Of a stretch of 64,000 nucleotides of DNA, positions 25,260 through 36,221 are shown piece by piece. Position numbers and translations under genes: made by a program. The number at the start of each line of letters is the position of its first letter. Within the stretch, counting starts at the first letter, position 1. The stretch is from Chloranthus sessilifolius. Its lineage: Eukaryota > Streptophyta > Magnoliopsida > Chloranthales > Chloranthaceae. The notes below the pieces were generated by a model. The model saw nothing but the letters and a program-made list of their open reading frames with translations. It had not been told where the DNA came from and searched no databases. The stretch covers positions 34,113,810-34,177,809 of the forward strand of contig CM037593.1 in the NCBI GenBank assembly GCA_021018995.1. Reading direction: 5' to 3'.

Positions 25260-27040
25260 CTATTTTCATATACCAATTCTTCAGTAGCTATTGGTTTAGG
25301 TCCTAAACCAAGAGCCAGTGATGGATCTGAACATTTTTATGGTTGTTTGAGGAACATAATGTTATGGAATTCCTGGTTCTTGCTGGTGACCATTGCAAAA
25401 TTCACCATTCAGTAGTTGGGATGGATCTAAGCATTGGCCACCTATCCCTTGGGTTCGAGAACCCTACTCAGTAAGCATTGGCCACCCATCCTACAGATTT
25501 TGTCCTAGTGCTCTGGATGTGTGAAGTTCTATTTAGTACTAGGGTTATATCTTATAGCTATCCCCCGTTACTTAGTTCCCCTAATATGAATATCTGTTTG
25601 TTGCTAAAATGTTAATAACTTTCGTTTCTGAACTTTAAACTTCATCTCTAATAGGTCTCGTCAGAAATCGCATCATGTTCTTGTTTTACAAAAGAATGTT
25701 TTAAAAAATTCGATCATACGCTTGTTTTATTTCTTATTTAAAACTTTTATAGTTAGTTTGCTAGTAATGCCTTCCAAGCTCCATTTAATCCAAAGTTTTA
25801 TAATATGATGATTCTAGATCTGCTCTAATATTTAGCTATTTTGATCCACTTTTGTAAGATTCCTGTGAAAATTGTTCTATTTAATCTTCTCTATAGAATA
25901 AGCCTTGCTTCTTCTTTAGTATCACAGATCTGTGATTCTTCTTCATAAGTTGATGTAGAGTATGATTCAAAAGCAATCTCTGTTAATTATAAAACATAGA
26001 CAACTGTACTAGATCTTTTGGTGGCTGTAGAGTAAAAGGTTACCATGTTGGGTATACCTCAAAGTTTAAGGCTTTTGTTCTATTTTGATGTTTAGAGAGA
26101 CATGTAAATTAGTGGCATAAGTATTAAGCGTTAAACTGATATCTCATACATTGATCTAACTTTAGGTGCTAAGTTAGATCCTTTATTTTAAGATGATAGA
26201 TCACTATTGAAGCAGCTATAAAATTTTGTTAGCTGTTATGGCCATGACTATAACTTGACTAACAAAATTTTGTTATCTCACATCAGACTTTAGCCATGGC
26301 ACCGGCCTTAAAATTTCCTCAGCACTACCCAACCACTTTCGAACCAATACCTTAGAAATGTGATTTGAACCCATGCTCTTTCGTGTTTTAGTATTTGTAA
26401 TGTACATCTTTCATATCAAAATCTAGTAAGATTCAGGTTCATATCTGCGATTTCTAGGTTTTTTTTCTTCGTTTATTAAGTTTTTTTTTATTTTTTTGGC
26501 AGACGATCAATCAATGCATGTAATCATGTAGCATTATAACACTGCCCTCTTGACACCATTTATAGCAATTTCATCAATGCTGTAAATGGACGCAAAGTCC
26601 ATGGACCGCTTTAACCATTGCCAAACGCTACGGTGGATACATTTAATAAGGGGTCTGTCATATGTCCATTGTCTGATATTCTGATTGTTGCTGTATGAGT
26701 GCATTCTTATGATGGTTTTTGCCTTAATATTTCTAGTCAAGTTTCATGTAGTTCTATAAGAATGGGACTTTCTATGGTCCAATCCCTTTTATTTAATTAT
26801 TTATTGATTGGAAGGCGTGTATGATTTATTAAAAGTGGATCTATATCAGAATATAATGAAGCATAGATATTTGGTTACTCAGCATATGGTACATCTATTC
26901 TTATTGTGCTTTGAGGCTATTGAGAAGAAGCATACATGATATGGCTTTTCTACCTTTTTTTGGTTTTTTTGTTTTCCTTTTTTTCAATCTTGTTTTATTA
27001 TTTTTTATGCTCTTCCATAATATTCTTGAAGTCCACGATC
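25260..27040. other. CACTA interior between captured genes
   Basis: No coding sequence recognised. Low-complexity T-runs and AT-rich sequence; probably intron remnants or filler. Confidence 0.5.
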
Positions 27041-27046
27041 ACATCT

Positions 27047-27392
27047 TGAAATTGTCTTCAAAAGAAAGAGAGAAAGGGCGGAGAGGACCAAAGCAGAGGA
27101 CTTTGATGCCAAGGAAGGCGAGTTACTTAAAGAAGACAATGAGCAAGAAGAGGAAGTCTTTGATCAAGTTTGTCTTCAAAATTTTCAATTAGTTATTATG
27201 TTTTATTTTTTATAATTTTATTTAATGAAATTTTGTTACTTCTGTAGTCTTGAATCAAATTTTGCATACAAAAGTCATTCATGTGTTCTTAACCTCGAGA
27301 TTCTTTTCTAAATACAGGTTGGTGACTACTTGGGTACTTTGATCAAAATACTCGAGGCTTCTTTCTTGCCTTTCTTTGATGAGCTTTCTTTA
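27047..27392 (+). pseudogene. Captured importin-5 (importin beta-3) exons
   Basis: The first piece (about 27058-27176) reads KRKRERAERTKAEDFDAKEG, then ELLKEDNEQEEEVFDQ. The second (27319-27389), after a CAG acceptor, reads VGDYLGTLIKILEASFLPFF then DELSL and a stop. Both match, from memory, adjoining exons of plant importin-5/KPNB3 (the acidic EEGELLKEENEQEEEVFDQ stretch followed by a HEAT repeat). HEAT repeats before and after are missing. Captured, in the same orientation as the other pieces. Confidence 0.9.
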
Positions 27393-27773
27393 TAAATAAC
27401 ACCTAAGTGGGTAAGTTTTCATACAATGTATGCCTATATATATATATATATATATTCTTTATAATGGTGTTTTAGGATGATTGAGCGTACTTTCCAACTT
27501 CTGCACTCATGATTGTTAAAATTATTTTCCGTGATGAATATTAGGTTTTTTGTTTATATGTTTGCGACTTTTGAGTTCGTACTCTCCTTCAATTGTGACT
27601 AGGTGAAATCCATATGTTCCGTGATGAATATTATTATACAAATATGCCATTTGGTCTTTATTTTTCAGAGGTACACATACTACTCTTCTTGCAATGGATT
27701 TGTATCGTTTTCTTTTGAAGCTTATGAATCTTGAACTTGATGAACAGGCTACGATTTGTGTTTTATGAGACGC

Positions 27774-28760
27774 TAGTTTACAGGGCCAATCTCAATGCAA
27801 ATTGGAAACATTCCCACTCTCAAAGCCCTGTATGTGTTCAAACTTTTGTGAATTGAATTTGGAGCTTGATCCAGTGCTAATCTTGTTTAGGGTTCTAGAG
27901 TTCAACCAGTTTTCTGGTGATCTTCCTCCATGACTTGGGGCCCGGCGGCATGGAGCGAATGTAAGGCCTCTCTTTGATCCTTATATGTGATTTTGATTTA
28001 CGGGGTTCACTATAATTGGTGTTTCTATGACAATCATGGTTGACTATGGCTCGTCTGCATGCTTTAATTTCATCGAACAAGTTTACGGGAGTTGTTGCGT
28101 AGCCGCTTGCAAATCTAACGAACTTGTAGGACTTGTATGTGTACATAATTTATTATTATTGTTTTTTTAAGCTAGCGATAGTTCGAGATTTGATTTTTTT
28201 TTCTTTTTGGGCACAATGCAGTCGAATAAGTGATAACCACTCTACTGGAAAGATGCCCGATTTTATTCAAAACTGGATCCATCTCAAAAAATTGTAAGCA
28301 TTCTTATTCTTTAATTTTTTTTGCTCCTTATAGAGAATATATTCTGAATTTGATTAATTATTTCTTCCATTAACAGAGCAATTCAGAGCAGTGGTTTGGA
28401 AGGGCCTATTCCTTTGTCCATTTCGGCTTTGAGTAGTTTAACTGACATGTGAGTAGATCCTTCTTAATTTGTATTGCCCTTTTTTAAAGGTTGTATAGGA
28501 TTTTAAACTAGATTCGGTGTGTTTTTTATACACAGGAGGATTAGTGACATGAATGGAATGGAATCAGCTTTCCCACGATTGCCAAATCAGGCGGCGATGA
28601 AGACACTGTGAGTTAAATGCTTCTTCTCTTTGACGTGCAGTGCTATTGAAGTAGGCAATTAATAATTTGATTATGTGGTGCAGGGTATTGAGGAATTGTA
28701 ATATTTCGGGAGAGATTCCTCCATATGTTGGACAAATGACGAATCTGAAAAACTTGTAAA
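27774..28760 (+). pseudogene. Captured LRR-VIII receptor kinase exons
   Basis: A run of six small exons, most about 72 bp with 24-residue leucine-rich repeats, separated by short introns: FTGPISMQIGNIPTLKALY (27774), VLEFNQFSGDLPP (about 27891), RISDNHSTGKMPDFIQNWIH (28222), AIQSSGLEGPIPLSISALSS (28378), RISDMNGMESAFPRLPNQAA (28536) and VLRNCNISGEIPPYVGQMTN (28684). This series of one-repeat exons and the wording match the malectin-type LRR-VIII kinases as I recall them. Signal peptide, malectin and kinase parts are absent, and there are stops. Captured in the CACTA. Confidence 0.9.
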
Positions 28761-28764
28761 TTTT

Positions 28765-29480
28765 TTTTTATTTTCCTCGTTTTTTTTTTTTTTTTTGACA
28801 TCACAGATTCAATCCCAGCTTACTTATCAAAATAACAAACCTACCTTGTAAGTTGATCCTAATAGAGAAAACAAATATGTTCTTCAGTAGATGTCACTCT
28901 TATTTGCTTGCTTTACTACTTGTAAGGAAGATATTGTGGTGCAATGAAATGCAGAGTTCAAGTCAGTTTTTAGGGACTAAACTGCCTAACTCATGCCAAA
29001 AGAAAATAAAAAGTTGATGGCCTTTCTTGTTGGCAAACAAAATTATTAAAGAGGCATAAAAAGTTCATTGAGTTATAGATCTTAAGACTTATGATTGAGT
29101 TCGATTATGATCTATGTTCCTATTGTTGAGAAAGCATCAATTGGGAAATGGCGATCCTAGAAAATCGAGGCCATGAACCTTTATAGAAATTCTGTTAAGA
29201 ACAGTGACCTATTGTTTTCATATGCCCAGAATTTGGATCTCTTATCACATTGAAATGAAGGTAGCATATGATCTTTGTTTAGTTGTATTCTAAGATTAAC
29301 TTTTTTATTACATGCGGTTGCGAGGAATTAACATTTTGTATGGAAGTTATAGTAAACTATGTGAGCTTCTCTATGGATGCAAATTTGGATAAATATATAG
29401 GAAGCATCAACGATACTCTCTTGGTTGTTCTGATTGCCTGCTATCTATTGTTGGATATAAAATATCCATGAACAGATATG
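28765..29480. other. CACTA interior between captured genes
   Basis: T-runs and AT-rich sequence with no recognised coding signal. Confidence 0.4.
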
Positions 29481-29489
29481 AACTGCCAC

Positions 29490-30090
29490 AAGATGATCAA
29501 ATTTATTCAGTCCACTCAGTTTATCAATAAGGATATTCATATGTATCATAGTGAAAACAACACCCCTACATTGGCACGGATGTCTAATTTGAATGAGGAG
29601 CTTGGGCATGTATTTTTAGTCGGCTTTCTTTTTTATTTATCGCTAAAGACTATATAGCCTGTTGCAAATTGTCATTTGTATCTTGTTTATATGTTCTTGT
29701 GGCCGGTAATTTAATTTTAAAATTCGTAAAGGGTTTGAGGTATCCTTTAGATCTGATTTCCTTCCCTGGGGTAAGTGGAGTACATATTCTCTGATAAGAC
29801 CGGAACCTTAACATGAAATCTAATGGAGTTATTCAAGTGTTCAATTGGTGGAGAGGTGTACGGAACTGGTATCACTGAAATAGAAAGGGGTGGGGCTCAA
29901 AGAAATGGTTTGAGAGTTGATGAGGTATGTTTGCTTATGTTTTGGTAAAAAGTGCATATATTTTCTTATAATGTAAATTTAATTCACTTTGCTAATTTCT
30001 TTTAGGTAAAAAAATCAGCTACTATTGTACATGAAAAGGATTTCAATTTTGATGATGCTAGGCTAATGCGTGGTGCTTGTTCTTGCAAGG
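29490..30090 (+). pseudogene. Captured P4-ATPase (ALA flippase) exons
   Basis: Pieces in order are: [20 protein letters not shown] then [17 protein letters not shown] (about 29497-29610), the region just before the phosphorylated-Asp motif DKTGT; then [20 protein letters not shown] and [15 protein letters not shown] (29822-29922), the region just after it; then VKKSATIVHEKDFNFDDARL and MRGA (30006-30085). The DKTGT motif itself is not present between them. The match is to plant phospholipid-transporting ATPases (ALA family). A captured fragment with introns, the last in the row. Confidence 0.92.
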
Positions 30091-30830
30091 TAGATCAATC
30101 AGTTGAAGCAAAGAGAACAAATGACATGTAGCTATATATTTTCTTATTGAAAAAATATTGTTAAGTACATTCTTACATATGTGGAACTAGATGTTGTATT
30201 TTTTTAATGCAACCCATTTTAGAACAAAAATGTCATTGTAAATATTTAATTGCTTAATATCATAAATATTTAATTACGTTCTCCTTTTGATTTCAGGCGA
30301 AGCTTTTCGATTTGAAGCTCACCTTAAACGGATCACTAGGGGACGGGGATACTTGGCAAGAGAGGCGAAACATTTTTTTTTTTTTTTTAATTATGAAAAT
30401 AGGTCATGGGGTCCTTAGATTATTAACTCTCTTTCTTTTCTTCTTTTTTTTTTTGTTTGAATAAAAAGATTGAGCATGTAAAGTTTAAAATATTTGGTTG
30501 ATTTGAAAGGTTGGATCATAGGTTGAGATGCAATCTTTTGTTTGAATAAAAGAATTGAGCATCTATTTTATTTATTAATGGCATTGAATGATCTGCATTT
30601 GAGTTGAATAGATGCGTTTAAATATAAGATTAATAGCTTTTTTTTATATAATTTTTTTTAAAGCATTAAAAAATTGCATTAAAAAAAAAGTATTATAAAA
30701 AGCATAAAAAAAATTGCATTAAAAAAAACATAAAAAATATATTATTTAAAAAAAATTTGCATAAAAAATTGTCGATGTAATTTTTTTTTTTAAATATATA
30801 TATTTTTTTAAAAAAATTTGCATAAAAAAA

Positions 30831-30973
30831 TCACTGCCCTAAACAGTTGTAAAAAAAGAAGTGGTTTTTTTTTACCACTATACAAGACAGTGGTTTATGA
30901 AGTTCATAAACCACTGTCTTGTATAGTGGTAAAAAAAAACCACTCCTTTTTTTACAACTGTTTAGGGCAATGG
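30831..30973. repeat. Near-perfect hairpin in CACTA right subterminus
   Basis: About 70-nt arms around a centre at 30902 (TTTATGAA-G-TTCATAAA). The arms include AGTGGTTTTTTTTT, ACCACTATACAAGACAGTGG and GCCCTAAACAGTTGT with very few mismatches. Confidence 0.9.
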
Positions 30974-31063
30974 TTGTTTGAAAAAAAACCACTATCAAAG
31001 ACAGTGGTTTTTTGAAAAAATCACTGTTTGAGGCAGTGGTTTTTTTGGCTTTTTCACGTAGTG

Positions 31064-31066
31064 ATT
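31064..31066. repeat. Target duplication ATT, right of CACTA
   Basis: ATT follows the right terminus CACGTAGTG and matches 17491-17493. Confidence 0.9.
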
Positions 31067-32990
31067 ATCTTAGAAGTACGACTCGTTCCATTAGTACGAG
31101 GGTCAATAGTGATCGACTCTTGTTTCATGGGCATACATGCATTTTGACTAGCTTTATTTCATTTACAAGTATCTCGAGAGACTTGCATATTTTCCTTGCC
31201 CTTCACGTTACTATCCCAAGGGACTTGCACTTTTTTCTTGCCCTTCACGTCACTATCCTAAGGGACTTACACTTTTTCCTTGCTTTTCACTTCCCTATCC
31301 CTCGTTGGGTTAGTTGAAGGACTTATATTTTTGGAGTCATTCTTTTCAGTAAAATTACTTATTCTTTCCGCATCTTTATTACAATTGGGAGAGAATTTGA
31401 ATTCGTACTATTTACGTTGGCCCTATTTTGCAATAGTAACCTATTAGTTAGATTTTCAAGACATTGTAACAAATAATAATAATTTCTATTAAGTAGCCTA
31501 CCTTCAAAATTGTTATCTCTAATTCTAATAATTTTAGGCCCTTTCTTAGATTACTGTTTAACTTCTTATGTCATTGCATTTGATGAACAAGTTTGTTGTT
31601 GGACTTCTCCAACACTGTGATGCGACTACCTTGTTCTTTAAAAGACATTTCTAGGAGTTGAAGATGATTGAATTCGCAACTAATATAATCATTAATCCCA
31701 TCCTGGATCACATCTTCTAATAATTTACAATTGGTGAATTCAAATTTTGAAATTATCTGTGGATAGTTATCAGGAGGGTGAGACCAAGTTATCAGAAGAA
31801 GCAATTTCTTCATTTACTCATAGCTATAAAATAGAATTGGTTGAGGTTAACACCAATAATACCTTAGGATTATTAGGCTCCGTAAGGTAATACTTCCGAT
31901 GATTACTTTTTACAGAGGTATACTTCGTATATCTTGAAAAATCATCGATAATTGAAGTTGGTGTTATAGTCGGAAAGTGCTCGTATGCCTAAATCTAAAA
32001 TAAATCACAAACTAAAGATTTGCTAGGGAATATGTGTCTTATGCGGTAAACGGTGTACAAATTGATAACGTTCGCAAAGAAAATAGCTAACCTCCAATGT
32101 AAAGGTACAACCAACAAGATTGGTATGCACACCGCATCTCTTAAAATTTAAAGCAGTAAATTGAATGGAGTTTAACAAACATATATGAGTAACCCGTCCC
32201 CATGCAATTTTGTTAAAGTACTCAATATTATAGACTAATTTCACATACGTCTCTTCAATTGTCTTGGAGCTATTCGGTATCATGAATGTCAAAAGAATAT
32301 GTAATAAGGTGAGACGATTAAAATCGACTCTAATTCTCTATACTAGCAACAGTCACTGCCTTTTATATTTCACCGACACTAATACTCCCTATCCGACCAA
32401 AATATTTCGTAAGAAATAAATTAATGTCTTTATTTTCGACATTCAAACCTTCCCCAGAGTTCTAGAGATAATTCTAACATGCTTAAGACCAAGTAAAGCG
32501 AGCATTTCTAGCAAGGAAAAATCGCAGTACGCTTGTCAATGGAGAACCTCTCAGACTCATAATCAAAATTTTCTATTAATATGTATATCAACTTGTTCAT
32601 TGTAGGAATATCTATTAGACGAAGAAGATGCTTCACTGCAGTTGAACTAAGAGCTTCAAGCTCTACAGGCAATAAAACACTTATAAGAGTAGAGACCTTA
32701 AGGGTAGAATATGCAATTTTATCCTCCTGTGTACAAGTTATAACATTACATTATAATTAATTTATGAATATGTGTCAGAAAGTTTTCAAATAAATAAATG
32801 CATTTATAATTTACCATGAGTGAATTCAGCCACAAGACCGTTCTTAGAGAAATATGACCTCTTTAAAGACTACGACAATCTCATAACAGACCTAACATAA
32901 TTCGTACAAAAAATCAATAAATATACTTATAACAATAAACAAATTTCCCTAATATTAACTATCATATTTCCTAATAAACAAATTTCCCTA
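31067..32990 (-). pseudogene. ULP-b, N-terminal half of the MULE Ulp1-like gene
   Basis: Minus-strand coding pieces upstream of the CACTA. 32720-32300 includes LVELEALSSTAVKHLLRL-type text near 32,690-32,620. 32292-32023 gives ICLLNSIQFTALN and KRCGVHTNLVGCTFTLEVSY, corresponding to GQYNIYGCTIALQIWAFEH in the younger MULE. 31813-31571 gives a helical segment ending in KEQGSRITVLEKSNNKLVHQ, likely coiled coil. Near the junction the frame reads TNGTSRTSKII and, across the CACTA, DDEKRNYEETFTEDESELPH, so one frame runs on when the insertion and one ATT are set aside. Older stops and shifts exist elsewhere in the gene. The order (N-terminal domain, coiled coil, linker, protease) equals that of the Ulp1 gene at 55683-58872. 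Confidence 0.72.
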
Positions 32991-33153
32991 ATATTAATAA
33001 CATAAACAGTTTGTCGTGAGTGACAAAGTATATGACAGAAATGGTCTTATATGAGACGGAAATTATTTTTATATGTGTCCCCTATAAATAGGGTAAATAG
33101 GGGATAGTTGGGACCCCGATCTGTAATTATCTCTAAAAATAACCATTTATGAG

Positions 33154-33420
33154 TTTAGGGCAGCATTACTATGTTTCTATCTACCTCAAACTTGCATTTA
33201 ATACAAATGATAAGTATTTAGGGCATCATTACTATATTTCTATCTGCCACAAACAACCCATTCATTAAAACAAAGATTCAACATTTAGGACAACATTACT
33301 ACGTTTCTGTAAAACTCAAATAAGTCATTCGCTAAAATAAAGGTTGAACATTTAAGGCAACATTACTACAACAGTGTTTTATGATTTACTCTTATCAGTT
33401 TACCAGGCAGTTGGAGATGT
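33154..33420. repeat. Four tandem units of 63-68 bp
   Basis: Units start near 33154, 33217, 33284 and 33352. Each has TTTAGGGCAACATTACTACG or a variant followed by TTTCTGT and an A-rich half. This lies upstream of ULP-b, where a terminal or subterminal region of the old MULE would be expected. Confidence 0.85.
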
Positions 33421-34560
33421 GCACGCAAAGATGTACGTGATCAGAAGAAGATGAGGCGTTGGCAGAGTTGAAGGTTTACAGAGACAGCAACATCAGACTT
33501 CTCCTTGTTGCTTCACGAAAATCAGCGGCAAGAGAGGAGGGTTTGCAAATCTTTGTTCATTGCTTTAAAAAAAATTCATATCTTTATAAAGTTCAAATAA
33601 TGGAACAACACTCGAGTTTTATGGTTCTGTAAAATGAAGAGAAGATGAAGAGAAGAGAACCCACTCGTCGGCAAGAAGATGAATAGAAGAGAAAACACCA
33701 ACTTTCTTTGATAGTTATGGAAGGATAAATGTTTTAGTAAATTTCTGTTAGGGTATTTTGATCCTCTAATAGTTTAATTGAAAGAAAAGAAAAGACATGT
33801 GCAAATTTTTTAGACCCTTCCAAGTAAATAATAAAAGAAAGTTTAGGGTCAAGACCTTGCTGAGTCATTTCCATGAAGTTAGGACCGGTGGATAGATTAC
33901 AAAGAGTTGGGACTGGGTAATACACCCTTAATAATATTCCATTCAAATGCAAAACATTCAATTAAAAAGTTCAAACCTTTTTTAATTGTGGAATGACCCA
34001 GATTCAATTATAAATGTTTCACGTGTCAAACATTTTGATTAATTTATTTATAAACATACATTCTTTGGCTCGATATGTGTTTTATAATTTATATTTCATA
34101 GGGAACCTTTTAGATAAAAAGTGTAAACTTCATTCCACAATTGGGTTTCGAGATCCATATGTATCAAAGAAAGAGCCGGGCTTCCAATAGTAGGTCCGAT
34201 ATAGAAATGGACTAGCTCCGATTAGTAAGCAGTGCCGGATATGTGCTAGTTCTAAAAGCCCGACTAAAAGTTAACTCGTTAAATCTCAACCTGAACTCGA
34301 TCAGACTCCATCAGGTAAATTATTTTATATAGAAATTGTGAAATTGCCAAGTGGCCCGAGGTCTGATCCAACTTGTTATGGGTCGAGTGTTGGCTTAGGT
34401 AATTTAAGCTCAGTTTATAAATGAGCTGGCCCATTCATGTCAGGCCCAATTAATTATCGGGCCAGGTATAATCGGGCCAGGTATAAGCTAACTTCAAAAA
34501 GCTCCCTTATAATCAGCCAGTTTAAGGCTCAATCCGAACCCGTCCTTGCCCATTGAGACC
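33421..34560. other. Spacer without a recognised gene
   Basis: AT-rich sequence. 34370-34500 has repeats of GGGCCAGGTATAA. No coding signal and no clear MULE right terminus were found. Confidence 0.5.
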
Positions 34561-34603
34561 CCTACATGACTATATCCGCTGTACAAGTGATATTTATATC
34601 CTA

Positions 34604-34616
34604 GAAGATTCTAGAA
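34604..34616. promoter_or_regulatory. Perfect heat-shock element
   Basis: GAAGATTCTAGAA fits GAAnnTTCnnGAA exactly, three alternating HSF-binding units. It lies about 650 bp upstream of the ATG of the intact HSF gene and just outside the duplicated segment, so copy B lacks it. Function is inferred. Confidence 0.6.
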
Positions 34617-35224
34617 AGTACGGATTGAGAGACAAATGGATGCACAATCATATGTCAGAAAGATCTAAGAAATTGACACATCTCCAGAACTTTCTCTTGA
34701 TCCCCAATATAGTCACTCTGTTTGCTTCAGCTGCCGTTCTCAAACAGAATCATGAGGGTCCCAGAAGAGAAACCCACCATGTTGAATTGCAAATACGAGA
34801 ACCAAAGAAACGCGAACCAACAAATCAAGCAATCAACTCAGTCAATCCCTTACCCATTTTGAATATGGAAGATACCTGAAACACATTTTACAGAGCCCCT
34901 GAATGAATTGGAACCTGTTTTCCTTCAGCAAACTCAAAAACCTCGAAAACCCAGATCACATTACCAAAACAATCCCAATTTCGAAGATGAATTCTATCTG
35001 AAACCATCAAAATCTGCAAACCCAAATCAGATAACCAAAAACCCACTTCATAGAGATCCTCTTTTCTGACAGAAAACCAAAAATCCAGCAAATCAATCCC
35101 TATTTCGTCTCATCACTAACAAATAGTTCGAATTGTAAAGATGAATTTTATCTGAACACATCATAATCTTCAAACCCATTCATTTCAGTGTCAATTCAAC
35201 ACTCTTCAACTCCCCTGTACTCAT

Positions 35225-35227
<3 letters not shown>

Positions 35228-35258
<31 letters not shown>
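35228..35258 (+). repeat. (CT)n in HSF 5' leader
   Basis: A CT microsatellite directly before TAGTAATGG. It is shorter in copy B (45195-45209). CT-rich leaders are common in plant genes. Confidence 0.85.
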
Positions 35259-35259
<1 letters not shown>

Positions 35260-35262
35260 GTA

Positions 35263-36166
35263 ATGGAAGTTGTAATTACTGTGAAAGAAGAGGAGATTAT
35301 TGGTGCTTCTTCAATGCTATCTCCACAGCCAATGGAAGGCTTACACGATGTGGGTCCTCCACCATTCTTGACCAAGACATTCGAGATGGTCGAGGACCCT
35401 GCAACTGATTCAGTGGTGTCGTGGAGCACAGCTCGTAATAGCTTCGTTGTCTGGGATTCCCACAAGTTTTCCACCAATTTGCTCCCTAGATACTTCAAGC
35501 ACGGCAACTTCTCTAGCTTCATTCGCCAGCTCAACACATATGTAAGTTTCCAATTCTCAGTCGTCTTCACTTAATTGGTTCTAGATTGCATTAGATGTGC
35601 TTGTTTCTAATAATAATGTGGTTCATGGCTATTTTGGAGAATTGAAATTTCTTTTTTTTTTTTTAAAGAATTACTTGCCAAGTTGTTGGTTTTTTATTTT
35701 TGATTTATTTCATTTTTTTTCTAGTGATGAATTCAAAGTTATATTGATTTCCTAGAGAGGAAAAAATCCCAACTCTTGCAAGTATTTTTATTTAATAATG
35801 AATAGGGACTTACATAAAGCTATATTTTTCAATTGTTGACTGTAAGTTGAGAATTTATTTTATTTTTTTCAATTTTCCAGTTTGGAAATCTGATTTTGGA
35901 TACTCTTGTAGTGTGGTGAAGGTTCTGGGTTCTTCTAATATTTGTGTTTTTCTGTAAGAATTGCCTCTTTTTGTGAAGGCGAGCTCAAGAATCTGCTAAC
36001 TGCTAAGTTATCAGCTAAGTTATTGCAGTTTTCTGTAGTTTTTGGGCAATATTTCTACTAAATTGGGTATTCTGGAATCTGGATCTCAGTTGACATGCAT
36101 TCCGCAACATGCTTTTTTTTTTTCCTTTTGTTTTGTTTTGTTTTTTTTTTTTCTGACAAGTTTCCG

Positions 36167-36221
<55 letters not shown>

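Larger units (their letters stand above)
17494..31063. mobile_element. CACTA (En/Spm) element with captured genes
   Basis: The termini are CACTACGTCAAAA (17494) and, as reverse complement of the right end, CACTACGTGAAAA, flanked by ATT on both sides. Subterminal regions (17494-17640 and 30815-31063) carry repeated AACCACTG/CAGTGGTTT motifs in both senses, as is usual for CACTA ends. Length is 13,570 bp. I see no TnpD- or TnpA-like coding sequence, so it looks non-autonomous. Its interior holds exon-intron pieces of at least five unrelated plant genes, all on the plus strand. It sits inside ULP-b, whose frame runs on across the insertion point. Confidence 0.92.
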
